This document shows, piece by piece, positions 37,499 to 51,600 of a stretch of 64,000 nt of DNA. Under the pieces are notes generated by a model. It had not been told where the DNA came from and ran no database searches. It was given only the letters and a program-made list of their open reading frames with translations. Position 1 is the first letter of the stretch. Each line of letters opens with the position of its first letter. Origin of the DNA: Paragordius varius (taxonomy: Eukaryota; Nematomorpha); contig OZ176053.1 of assembly GCA_964247055.1 (NCBI GenBank), forward strand, positions 11,408,001 through 11,472,000. Reading direction: 5' to 3'. The translations under genes were made by a program, and so were the position numbers.

Positions 37499-40400
37499 AT
37501 GGATATCAGTTTAAGGCAAAGGTACACATTTGAACAGCTACAATTGAGTAATATTACAACCCTAGATGAGTTAGATTTTAAGGTATATTAATTTTAAATT
37601 TAGGTTCTTTCTTTCCAAAATCGTAAAATATTTGAGCGTCTTGAATTTTATCGTAATAATGAAAAGGATTTGAAACAAAAAATTGAACAACTTGAACAGA
37701 AGTGTAATTCAACAAACTCCATTCTTTGTTTGTTTAATCGATATTGGAATAGTTTGGATGATAACCTTAAATTAATACTTGACAAGTAATTTTTTATATG
37801 TTATAATAGAATCGCTATTGAGTTTACAGTAGAACGAGACAAATATCAATATGATACGGAGACGCAGAAACAACTGGAAAACATAGACATTCTTACTGAT
37901 TATGATTCTTTAATTTCAAAATTTGGTATATAATTTAATAATTTTTTAGTTTCTAAAAATGAAAATTCAATACAAAACATTAACGAAGAAGATTCTCAGC
38001 ATAGCGGAACTGAGGATGTGCTTGATGAAACTACGTAAGTCAATTTTGATCACTATTGTAATTAGATATCTTCGGTTAACACTTCATGACTTTTTCACTT
38101 TTTTGTCCGCTAAGACATATTGGGTAAGTTTTGTATACCAGAACTTTGTTTTGTAAATAAATTACTGTTTTAAAAGTTATTTTAGTTTAAATTTAATTAT
38201 AAAACATTTTTCTCGTGTAGATAAAAAAGATCATATTTTTTACAGTTTTGTGGCTTCTAAAGTCTAAAATTGCGACAGCTCCAAAACATGAATGAAAGAG
38301 GGGCTTATATAACATCATTTGATACGAATTTAAAGTTAATTCACATTAACCATATTATACATTTATTTGCCTGTTACAATAGCGTTTTAGGAAAAAAGGC
38401 GGCCAAAAAGTTTGATGATGATTTTTTGCAATTTCATTTATTTTTAAAATTTCTAGTATCATCCGCTTTAAAGGCTAAAGAATGCATATTTTAAAATTAC
38501 TGATACTTTAAATTCTTTTAAATATTTGAATTTTATAAAATACCCGAAAAGGTCATGGAGTGTTAAATAAAAGTGTCCTGAACCTTTGTTCATTCGCTTA
38601 AAGTATACTAATATATCATTTTTCTCTATAACCGTAGATTGTGAGCGTTTTCATAATTTCATAAGCATTTTGAAATGTAAAGCACTGGTGTTTTTTTATT
38701 ATAAATATCTCTTTTTAACTCATTTAGCACTATTTCATTTTTGCTAATAATAAAATATCAATATTTTATGATTGATCGACGTAATTTGATAATAATTGCT
38801 AATTTTAAACGATATTTGCTTTATACTCCAACATTAACTTTTTATGTTAGTTATTAAAAGCACACTGCGAAATTATATACCAATTACTGAATAGTTTTTA
38901 GTTATAAAATATTTTGCCCTAAAATAAATAAATTTATTATATAATTTTTATCTGCCAGGGATGAAAGGAAATATGGGAAATTGGCTAAGATACGAAAAAT
39001 GCAACAACTTGAAAAACGCATCAAACTCGATTCATCCTCGAATAATTCTACCATACCATTTCCCACAGAATTTAACATGAAATTTACAAAAGAACAAGGT
39101 AACCTTTACTTTTTTTTCTGGTTAAATTATATCAATTTGGGTCAAAAATGTCTGAAGATGTTAATCTATAATAGTATTGAATTTCTGTATTAATGAACAT
39201 TGAAGTAAATGATTGAAGTGATGTTTGAAATGGAAAATTTGTTTTATGAAGTTTTATCGAATTCCACATAGTACAAACTTTAGAGTTTTGGATTAAATAT
39301 TTTTTTTGCAATCAATTGGTCCAGTTTCATTGTTTTTTTTTGTTTTAATATTATTTTGTATTGTTTTTACAGATATTTTATTTTATATATAACGTGGATA
39401 ATTTGCATAAAGAAAGTAATTATATAAGCAAAATTTACCGCATGCTATTTGCTCCTAAAAAATAGATTAAATATTTTTTAAATTAAACATTGTTAACACT
39501 GGTTTTTTAAATGTTTTTAGAACCTGGTTGATTAGTAAGTTTTGAGAGAACAATTTCCCTTACTTTTATACTTTTATATTTCCAAATTTCTTTATCTTAC
39601 CCAATTTAATATTTATTGTTAACCGAAATATCTAGAAGCCATGTTACAAAATTATTTCGTTGAAGAATTATTCACCTGTGATTCCGGTATTTTGGATCAA
39701 AAGTTTGGAGATCGAATCGAATTTACGAAACGTACGTTGCTTAATGTGTTGAGACACATTGAAACGTTTTACATTATCAGGGACCATGTCATAACTAAAC
39801 AAAGACAACAAATGTTAAACAACACCAACAGTAATGGTTGCTATTTTTATATATAATTCTTTTAATCATTAATTATTAATATATAAATTGTAATATTTAT
39901 TCAAGAAATCCGTGATATATTTCCAGTTTATAGTGGCATGTTTCTAATTTTTAACTTTTCCAAAATGTTTAACCCCTAGAAAATTGTTTATTTTTGTCTA
40001 CATCGTTTGAAACGAATGGTAATAGTATTAGTCACAGCGAATTTTTTCATTTGAACATATTTATTTTCCTAATTTATTTTTAATCCTTCCCTCGATAACA
40101 TCATAACTTATTGTGCTTAACCACTTTTTAACAGTCCACGGGGTTAAATTTTATCATTTGATTGTAATTATTAAGTGTAACTGATTTTTTGACAATATCT
40201 GGGCGTAAAGGAAAAGAGTTAAAACATCTCCTCTCAAATTTTGGGTTTAAAGCAGCGGTATTTAACATAAATGGCCTTGTGGGCCGCATTTGAAATATAT
40301 ATGGGTGGGGTTTTTTATTGGATTTTAAGCATAAGACTGTAAAATGCAAACACACAATATAGCATTTTTTCTTTATTTCCTGCCAATTTGATATAGATTG

Positions 40401-43400
40401 ATTTTGGATAATGTTTAAGAATTTTTAATTTTATTAAGATTTTTCAACATATTTTTGCAAATTATGGATTTCCAAATTTTTAGCGGGTCGCACATAAGGT
40501 CTCAGAAAACCGCATGTGGCTTGAGTTAACCACCCCTGTGTTAGAGATTTACATCATGTAACTAATCATTTTCAGGTTAATATATATTTTTTTTGTTTGC
40601 TTCTGTGCAGTCTGCAAATGCTCGGCTCAAAACAATTTGGCTGCTTAATTTTTTAATTATTTTTAGTCTAGACATCTTTTATCTTCTCCTAATATATATC
40701 CTCGATTTTCTGTTATTGTATATGTTTCAAACGAATAAGCCTTAATTCTCCAAGTCTATTGTCGAATTATTATATTACTTGATACTTGAATTCCGTTTAG
40801 ATTTTAACTGAGTTCACCATGATCTTTGCATACATGTTATATCAGGCAAATTTTTACTTTTCACCTGTTTTTGTAGTAAAACAAATTTTAAAAAAAATCA
40901 TGCGATTAACATATTATCTGTTACAAAACTAACTAATCTAAAATGAAGAGTATAATCGCAGGAAAAAGCACTTTAATTAGTTAATAGTGGGCTTTAGGCG
41001 CGATACCTTCAGGACTTATATGGATATCAATAAATCTTTTAAACAAGCGTTGTTTTTTAGTCAATTGAATTTGCAATAATTATTTATAGATCAAACTAAC
41101 CTATGTCTTTTATAAAATTGAGATATTTATAAATTGATGGTTTTTGTCAAATACTTGATACTTGATGGTTTTTTGACTTCAAGTTAAGGTGTCCGTGAAC
41201 GGTCTTATTCCAAAGGTCCTTATCTAGACATTTGGTAATGTCGAGGTTTAGTATTTTTATGTCATTTTTAATGTTGTCGCAGGAATGTGTTGGGCGCCCT
41301 TTGCGGTTGTTTCCAAAGGGTTGTATGTGCTTAATGGTTTGGAGTGGCTGGTCGGTTTGTCTTTTAATGTCCAAGTATTTAAGCCTGCTTCTTTGTATAA
41401 ACTTTTCTACTGTGTCATTTTTGTGTTTAAGATGAATATTGTAGTCAGAACAGCAAGCTTTAATTATTTTGTTTTCCGTATTTATCATTTTGTCAAGATT
41501 TGTTTTATTTAGGGGCCATGTTTCGGTGGCGTAAGTAAAAGCTGGCCTGACTCCTGCTTTGTATATTAGCCATTTATTATTGTGAGATACATTTTTATTT
41601 TTAAGGACAAATTTTAGGGAGTTGACTTTACCCCGTGCTTGTTGGATTCGTTTCCGTATTGCTCCAGATATATGGCCCTAAGAGTCTATGACGTCTCCTA
41701 GGTATGTAAACTGGTCTACTTTTTCTATTGAGTTTTCGTCGATTGTCATATATGTCGATCGTGTTTGAGTTGTATTATTGTTTTTACAGTTGTCACATTT
41801 AAAGTTTATTTGTTCGTTGAGTTTGCCGGTGATTTTGAAGCATTTTTTGTGAACCCAGAATTTGCATTTGTTGCATTTTATTGAATTTGTTTTGACTTCT
41901 TTGTCGCAGATAGCGCATGAATATTTAGGGCGCTGCGTACGATCACCTGATATCATTATTTTTGTTTTATTAATATTTATTTTCAGCCCATGGTTCTCTA
42001 AACAGATTTTCCATGTTTTGAATTTGTTTGAGATGTTTTCCATTGAAGTATCTGTTAAAACGATATCATCCGCGAAGATTAACTCCCAGGGCGGTTGAGT
42101 AGATATGTTTTTTGTTATACAGTCTAATATTATAATAAATAGTAATGGACTAAGTACAGACCCTTGGTGTAGGCCAGTGTTTGTCTTGAAAGGTTCCGTG
42201 TCTCTTATTTGCGTGCGTACCATTGTAGTTGTATATTCATAAAGGAGTAATATTATTCTATTAAATATTCTTCGATGTAATTTTGTCTTAGGGCCCATTT
42301 GATTGTTGCCCTAGGGATATCAAAAGCTTTCTCCAGGTCTAGAAATATGTGGAATAGTTTTTGATTTTTTGAAAGGTATTTTTCCTGTAGTTGCCTGATT
42401 ATGAAGATGGCATCTGTAGTGCTGTGTTCTTTACGAAATGCAAACTGATTATTTGTTATTGTAATGGTTTGTCTAAGGCGGTTGTCAATGATGCTTTCAA
42501 ATATTTTGAAAGTGTGTTCTAAAAGTTTTAAGGGGCGGTATGAGGAGCAGACGAGACGATCCCCCTTATTTTTATATATAGGGATCGTTATACTTTTATT
42601 CCAGTCATGGGGAATTTCACGTTTGGTAAGAATTTCATTAAAAAAAGTTGTAAGGTAGGATGTTAAGCATGGTATTGGTTTAAGCAGATCGATTGATAGT
42701 TCGCTGGCACCTGACGACTTATTTGGCTTCATTTTTTGTATTGCTTTTAATACTTCATTTTCTGTGATTTCGTGGATGGGTCCGCTCGTGGGTGGTTTTA
42801 GCATTAGAGGGATTTTTAAATTGTTGGTTTGGTTCATTGATTCTTTCAAGCTTTCTTTCCATATCTTAATTACACTTTCTGGGTTAGAGGTTATTTCCTT
42901 CATATTGTTTTTTATACATTTGGTTTTAATGATGTCTTGTTTGTTTGAGTTTATATTCTTTATGTATTTAAAGATTTTTTTATTTTTAACCTGGTCCTCT
43001 AGTTTAGTGGCCAGTTTTAGGCAATTATCATATATAGTTTTTCTAATTTCTTTCTGCGCTTTGTGTTTTGCGATCAGATATGTTTGTCTGTTTTTATCAT
43101 TGCTATCCCTTTTCCATGCTTTGAAGGCGTCGTTTTTTTCTTTAGTAACCTCTTTTAATTCCTTTTTCCACCACCAATATTTCTTTTTTTTATTGTATGG
43201 TTTGCATCTCCCACAAGTATTATCAGCTGTTTTAACTATTGTTTTTAGGTTATCCCATCTTGAACCAATGGATTCATTGTTTTGCTGGAGCTTTTCGGAT
43301 GCCTGGTTGATGTATTTGTTCCTGATTGTTTGATTTTGTAATTTATTGTGGTTGATTTTGGCAGGTCTTTGGTATAAGGGTTTATTTTTTAGTTTTTTCA

Positions 43401-45622
43401 AGACTGCAATCACTATTTTGTGTTGAGTGAAGCTAGTTTGATGAGTTTTAATGTTTAATTATGGCCGTTTTATTTTAGGCAAAAGGATATAATCTATCAT
43501 GGTATATGAGTTTGCTGTTTGAAAAGTGCCAAGATTCTGGTTTTTTGTGAAATGGGTGTTGGCTATGATTTGTTGGTTTGCTTGGCAATATTCTAACATC
43601 TGTTCTCCCATCTTGTTAGCACTGCCATAGCCGTTTCCACCATGAACTTCCCTGAAATCGTGTTCATTATTACTAATGTGACTATTAAAGTCACCTCCTA
43701 AGAAGATAGATTCCTTGCCTGGTATTGTATTTGTTAGATCTTGGAGTTCCGTCCAAAAATGTTGTTTAATTTCGTCTTTTAAACCTGGTTGGGGCGCGTA
43801 TATCGATATTATATTTAGGAGTCATCGTGCACAACCTTAAGCTGTTTTATTCTTTCATTGTGTCTCGTTACTTGGATAACGTTTTCGCGAAGACAATTTT
43901 TAATCGCTATTGCTACACCAGCCTGACCATTTTCTTGTCCTTGATAATAAAGTGTGTAATTGTTCGTGGTAATTAAGTTGTCTCCTTTTAATCTGGTTCT
44001 TGTAAGCAGCAGATGTCGACATTCTTAGATTCGAGAAAATCAATTATCATGTGTAGTTTTCCATTTAAAGTACCGATGTTCCAGGTAGCAAATTTAAATG
44101 TTTTGAGATTATTCATAATTCAGGTGTCGTGTTTTTTATAATTGTTATATCAGTTTATTATTATAATTATTCGGTATTGGTTGTTATGATGAAATAAAAA
44201 GTATTAAATTAATTGGTAGGAGGATTTTGTAATTAAGATATAATGTTAATAGTAAAAATTAAATAAGATATAAATATATTATTGTTATGATAGTAGGTAG
44301 AAGTTATTAAAAATGTAATATCAATTATTATTGTCTTTTCGTTAGAGAGTAAGTAGTTTTTGAATAAGACGTGTTCATGGTGTATAGCTTGAGGCGAGGT
44401 TTTTACTTTTCACATGCCCTTGTGAAAAAACTCTTTACGGAGTAGATGTTGCAGAACATCCAAAACTGGCCTTTGCTGTTCGTTCACCAAAGGTGGTCAT
44501 CCGACCAACACCGCGGGGAGGTAGCAGTAGGGCTTTGTTGGTCGGTTTTTGTCAAATCTAACAATGTTAAATAGTACTAAATCAAATCAGTGTTATAACG
44601 GATATACGTATACTATTTTCTATATAAATCAATTTTAGAAGTTCAAGAAAATATGAATCCAGCTTTGGCCAACATGAGTTTCGAGAATATTGTGGAAAGT
44701 GTCCGCAATGAAAATTATCAACTTCGAAACATGTATAATGTGTTACAAAAAGTGTTTTACCAAGAAAATTTGCAAAGAAAATCCGTCAAAGTAAAATTAA
44801 AATTTCATTTTATTTAGTAGGTTTTGGGTTCATGATAATAGGATGTGAGATTGTCATATATAATTTTTTTTTAAAATAAAACTTTCTTTTTTAATTATTT
44901 TTTTTAGTTTGTTTCGCCATTGTGTTTGCAATTTATATTATGGTAATTTTCTATAGTTTCTTGTACATTGTTTCCATATTGCTTTTTAATATGATTTTTT
45001 TTGAATGCAAGTTTTTTTTTAAAAAATTTTCTCTCTTTGACACAAAAAGTTGTTAATAAATAAAAAAACCGTTGCCCGATGATAAAATATGCATTTGAAT
45101 AAAAATGGTTGAAGTTTAAAAATTTTCCTTGATATATAATTATCGTTCTTTATTAATATTTATATGAAAAAGGAATAGTAAAACTTTATTTATATACATA
45201 TATATATATATTGTTGTTTAGGACCAATTGAAACTTTCTCTCAATGCTAATGAAGAGTTACTCAACCGTGTTCAAGATTTGGAATATGAGTTAGAAAAGC
45301 GAAAAGCAAACGAAATCAAACTGAATGCCGAATTACTAAAATTGTCTGATAACTTTAACAAAGTTAAAAGGGTATTAATAGATAAATATTGTCGTATCCA
45401 TTTATTTTACTCTTATTAATAAATAATCTTAAATTTTTGGACGCAATTTTTTAACCTTATATAAAAGATTTTAATTTATAATAACTTACATTATATATAT
45501 ATTTATGTATATTAAATAGAAAAATACCCTTCTTTATTTATCGATTGTCCGAATAAGTTTTTGTTTCTACATTTTTTGTAATTTATATACTTGAATATAT
45601 ACATATATATATATATATATAC

Positions 45623-45663
<41 letters not shown>

Positions 45664-48600
45664 ATCAATGGATTATTGTCGTAATTGACATTTTATATAA
45701 ACCAATATGTATTTATAAATTAAGTAGGCTAGGAATTTTCTTTAAGACCACATTTTCCTAAAGAATTTCATTTAAATTATACTTCCCAATATTATAGATT
45801 TTATGTAAAATAATTGAATTATTTTTTTATACATATGCAACACACAAAGGAAAACGGCGAAAATATTATGAAAATTACTGCACTCGAATCCGCTCTAACA
45901 CTAGCTAATAATAATAGCAACCTTAATGCCAATACCATTGCCATTTCTAACAACCAAAATGGCAATCCAAATAATAACTTCCCGGCAAACTTTGGGATGA
46001 TTTCCTCCTCAAATAACAACATAATTGGCCACCAAAATAATGGAACAAATTTGTCAGCTGTTTTGGATTCTAGCGCTCTCGCTGCGGCTTACGTCCCAAT
46101 CGAACAGTTTAAAACGGTATGTATAATAGTAAATTAGAAAAGTATAGTTGTATATATAGTTAATTATTTTTTTTGGTTCATTATAACTTTGTGGGTTATA
46201 TATATTAAATGATGGATTCTCATTCAACATATTTATCTTTTAATGAGAAATAATCGATTTTTTCACATTTTAAGAGTTTTAAATAAAAAAATATTGTTTT
46301 TTTGTTGCCTATCATTTTTTCTTGAGTGACCATTTTCAGCATATTTTTAATATAAAATTAATGTATTAAGATTTTTATATACAGTTATAAATATTTGTCT
46401 ATTAACGGTCTATTTTTTAATTTTATAATTGAGCCTTAACATCATGTTTAGTGCTGTAAGATTTATGTATTGTAAAAACAAATTAAAAAAATATAAATCT
46501 ATATTGAAAAAAAACCCCTCAAATTTATACACAATATCCGTATTATATATACAGTTGGAATATGATTTACAACAAGAACGTATCATTTCATCCAATCGTT
46601 TAACCGATCTCGAGCGATTGAATGAACGTTTATGCCAAGCTCAAACTAAACAACACTACTTACAGGTGTTTCGAGATCGATTTGATGGTTATGTTTTGCA
46701 ACAAACACCGGATCAAAATGTGAATAGCTCATTTTGTAACAACGAGGAAGGAATTAATAACACCAATAAAAGTGATGGTATAATTGTTAAAAATGAATGC
46801 GGTACTACCAGTATGCAAACTAATATCACAGATGAACAAACCCAAGATTCATTAACATCCTTTGGAATAAATCAAGGTACGTTTTATCGAAGCTAAGAGT
46901 TTTTTTGTTGTCTTTTGTCAAATTGGGGATTTATTTGTTTTTCAGTTACATTATTAAAATTGTTAGCTTATTACCATAAAATGTATACCATTTTCCGCTA
47001 AAATAAATAAATACCTTTATTAATAGTCATATATTAAAAAATAAAAGTTAACTTTTATTTTAAAAAATATCTTACAAAAATTATGTTAAAATCTTGGTTT
47101 TAAATTGTTTTTGTCGAATGGCTTCACAATAGTAAAGTGCCTTATGCAATTAATTTTATTTATAAAACCCATTTCGAAAAACACATAATTATATTTTAAA
47201 ATAATTGTTTATACAGATGCGATAGGTTATGAAGATACGCGGGATTCTACAGCCTCTTACAAAGGTACATTACATATATTTTTTAAAATTAACTATTTAA
47301 TTAGATTATATTTGAAATAAAACAGCGGGTTATATTTTTGGTATAATGAGAAATTTTTTATAAAATAATTATAAGTAAGCGCGTGTAACCATATATTTAT
47401 ATTGTCTTTTACTAAAAGCCCAAACTATCCCCGTATTTTTACCTAATATACTTAATCTTTGTTCTATTTCCATCAACTGCCTGCGACTTGGAAGTTTTTG
47501 TTTCAATTTTTAAAACGTAAATTTATGGTTTTTGTTAATTATATTACTATTCTCTGTGATCTTAGGCTCTATACATTAATTTCATAATGTTATTATCGTA
47601 TACTAAGTTATATTTTTGTATGAACACAGTGAGAGAATAGATCAAATTTTTTACTAGTTAATATGAAGTTTAGTATTAAACTATATGAAAAAAAAAACAA
47701 TTTAGATAACATTAATGACTCAAAATATATTTTATTTATTATATATAGATAAAATTGGAGGAATTGTGCCAAAATCAAATTTTTATTTTGATGAGCAAGC
47801 GTTTGTTAAGGATTCTCATGATTACAAACTATTACAAAGCCAATTTGCCATCATTTTTAATGAAAACAAACAGGTATTATTGATTTTTAAATGTCTATTT
47901 ATATATGTGACACCAACAATTTATAGTGGTTTTCATTTCTAATATTATTAATCTTGTGGAGATAGGGTCGGTCATTTACATTACGCTCCTTTACAAAGAA
48001 ATATAAAATTGGATTAAGTTTTGAAATTCCCAGAACCCTAACGGGCTTTTAAAATTATTACCTAGTAAAATCAAAATTGGTGAATATGTTTTTTATCTTG
48101 CATCAAAATATTGATACTAATCCATGTCATTAATTGGGTTTAAAATATAATCTATCCTTTGATGTTATTTTTATTAAAAGAAAAAGTTTATTGTTATAAA
48201 TTTAATTATTATTTTTACTTGATCAGAATCCGAAAAATGTATAAAAAATTTATGATTGCTCTTTAGTATTTTAACTTGTTAACAGTTCTCTATAAATTTT
48301 TTTTACCATCAATACAATACTCTAAATGAAAGTCTATTATTGGTTTTAGCTTGGTATTTATACCAAACATAATACACTCAAATAATCAATAATCAAAAGA
48401 AATAATTGCCCATTTTATACAATGTATATCCGATTGTTTTTTACCCCTATATTATTAGTAACGAGAAATGATTTATCTTACATAATTTATTGAAAATATT
48501 CTAGTTTGGAACAAAAAACAATTTTATTTTTTACAATAATAACTTATACAATCGAAATTTAAATGAACCAATGTGGGCTCACTCTCGTACAATACATGAA

Positions 48601-51600
48601 CCGACATAAATGAAAAAAAAATAATTTTGAAAAATTGCTAATAAGTCTAATTAAATAATTTATTTTTCTTGAATATAAGACATTAATAGAAAAACAATCC
48701 AAACACACGGGCTTATTTAAAATTACGGTTTACAAGCGCGGTCTAAGGGAATGGACCTAAATTGTTAATTTTTGCCTCTATATAATTGTCTAAAGGTTTA
48801 AACAAGCTTCGATTTTTACTAATTATTTATAATAACGAATTCTATGTTTAATTCAATGCTTTTTAATAAATTACAGGTTTATTTGTTTCAATAACATATT
48901 TTTATACATCAATGTTGTTTGTCTACAAATGATTAGCTTAAAAGTCAAGCCAATGAGTTGAGAAAAATTTTGGGGAGTGTAAAAACCATACATCTCACTC
49001 AAATGGAACAAATGGCTAAAGTGCTTGAAGAAAATTGTGGCGAGTTTAAGAAGGAAGCCCTAAGCCTTCAAGAGAATTGGTTAAAGGTAGGTACTAAAAC
49101 TTAAAAATTAAACTTTTTTTACGCAAATTAAATAAGAAAAAGTTTTCAAAACTCTCTCTTTTTTCCCATTGAGTAAATATTTAAATTATAAAGATAACAA
49201 AACATAAAAAGCAGTAGAGAGATCAATATTACCTTTATGTATGAAAACAAATTTTGAAACCGTATTTTATCTCTTTAAAAATAATTTATTTTTTTGGAAG
49301 ACGAAATAAGGAATATACATCGTAATCGTAACACACAGGATTGATTATGTATACTAATCTTATAAATTTTACAGAATTATAAAGATAAACATAATAATCT
49401 TTTACTTATATTTGTTTTGTCTTTTAAATTTTAGTTTTATTGTATTATATTTTAGACTAAAAAAGAATTGGACACATTACGCGTTGAATATGATCAATAT
49501 ATGGCAACTCGGGAACAAAGTATGGCTATAAGTCAAGAAACTAAAATAACGATTGCCAACTTACATGAACACAATCGACAATTGAAGGTTATATTACAAT
49601 GATATTTAATAAAAAATATGGAAATTTATTTAAAACGTGTCATAATAAAATTTGCGTACGGTTTCGGACATTTTATTTATTCTATGACACGTTTTAAATA
49701 AATTTGCATATTTTTTATACTATTCACGTGTTGAAAATTTATATTCTTCAATGATATTGATTATTGAAATAATTAAACTTTTAAATTTAAACTTAATTTT
49801 TTTTATCGTAAAGCAAATATTACTTAAAATTACCTTTTAATTCGAAAAACATATTCTTTTTAAATAAAAATTTATTATTTATGCATATAAAACGTATTTT
49901 AGGGTTGAAATCATTTATACACAAAGAAAAATTAATATTTTTATAAAAGTCATCATATATATTACTCAAATTTTTTGCCATACATAGCGTGAAATTATGC
50001 GATACAAGAAACGATTTTATTCAGGTAGCGGTCCACCACCATCCCATGGTAAAATAACTTTTTATTACTTTCAATAAATTTGATAAAAATTTATATATAT
50101 TTTTCAAACTAAGATTATTAATTTGTTCTGGATTTTCTAGTTTTGATATAAGAGTCGGTTTGTGAAACTAATATTATATACAGTTTTAAATCCATTTTTT
50201 GTGTTTTTAAAAAAGCCTTTTCGATTAAATTTTTATTTTTACTATTAAAATAAATATTTTTAAACATTTATACTATTTTAAAATTGCATTTAACATATAA
50301 TTTGTTAAATATCATTTTTTTTCACCTTGTTTAAAGGTCATTCTAGCAATGTTTTATCACCAACGAAACAGCTGTCTTCTCACCCACTGCAATCCGGTTC
50401 AACAAATCAAAAAAGTGAAAATATTTTGCCTGCCTCTTTATCAGCAAATAACAGTAAAGATACTACTAGCGATCAAAATAATGCAAGGTATGGAAGTAAA
50501 TTAATTGCTAAAATCTAAAATAATTATTAAAGGGTTGAGTTTTTAACCATTGGACACATATAATAACCAATTGGACTGCTTATTAATGGAGTTATTTATG
50601 TATGGTTACAACCAGTAAATAAATCAATACCAAAATTGCAAATATAGGTGATTTAACTTAAAAATATATACTCTAAATCCATTTGATTACTCGTCTAAAT
50701 AGTGTTATTGATATACTATTTACAAACAAAAACCTAATGATATAATTTAAGTCTACACCCTAATTTTATTTCCGAATTCTAATGGTGTTTTTATACTAAC
50801 AAGGAAGTAATCCTTTTTCCTATCACTTCTCTCCAAAGGCATTAGGCTCATGTGTCTTCCATTTTTATATTAAACAGCTAGATCGTTTTCCACAATAGAA
50901 AGCCATTTTTCCTGGGATTTATATTAAAATTTGTAGAATTGTATATGCGATATAGCCAACTTTCATATGGACAATGCAATTCGTACACGAATATTCAATA
51001 AGTAATATCACAATGTACGGCTCAAATTTAGGCATTGTAGCTAAAGAGAGTCTTTGAAAAAAAATTTTTAAACATGTTTTATCTTAGTGAATTCGGTCAA
51101 AGTCATTTCCTCTGTTGCAAAAATTTGTCGTATGGCGGTAGTGTATACAATAGACTTGAATTTGAATGAGAAGTATTTACTATTTGTTAATATATATGTT
51201 GATGAACCTTGATCTAAGGGTTATTTAAAGTGAAAATGGACTTAAAAGAAAAGGGAGAGAGAAATTTGTTGTACCCCCAGAATTAAGTGAAAGTAAATCG
51301 GAATATTTGGCGCTGGTTACCACTTGAGCTTTGTACTTGACATATGATACCATTATTGATATCCATTCTTCGACACGCCTGTAAATTAGGATTCAAAGAA
51401 CCAGTTTTCGAACCACAGAATCGGATGCTTTTTAAAGATCAACCAAGGCATAAGATAAGGGGCTGTTTTGGAGGTGAGCTGGAGTTGTCCCATGTGTCAT
51501 TCCTTTGTTGGGCAAGAAAACGCATTGCATTTCATTTATATTTTTTCTTAAAACGCTTCATATCCTGCTTAAAGAGTTTTATTGTACGCTGGGTATTTGG

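Noticed and set aside
42764-43333. 189-residue plus-strand open frame with hydrophobic character
   Set aside because: Antisense shadow of the LINE ORF; its hydrophobicity comes from reverse-complemented Lys/Asn-rich codons.
46660-46670. Possible donor TTACAG|GTGTTT inside Bre1 exon 10
   Set aside because: The frame stays open to a better donor at 46876 whose phase matches exon 11.
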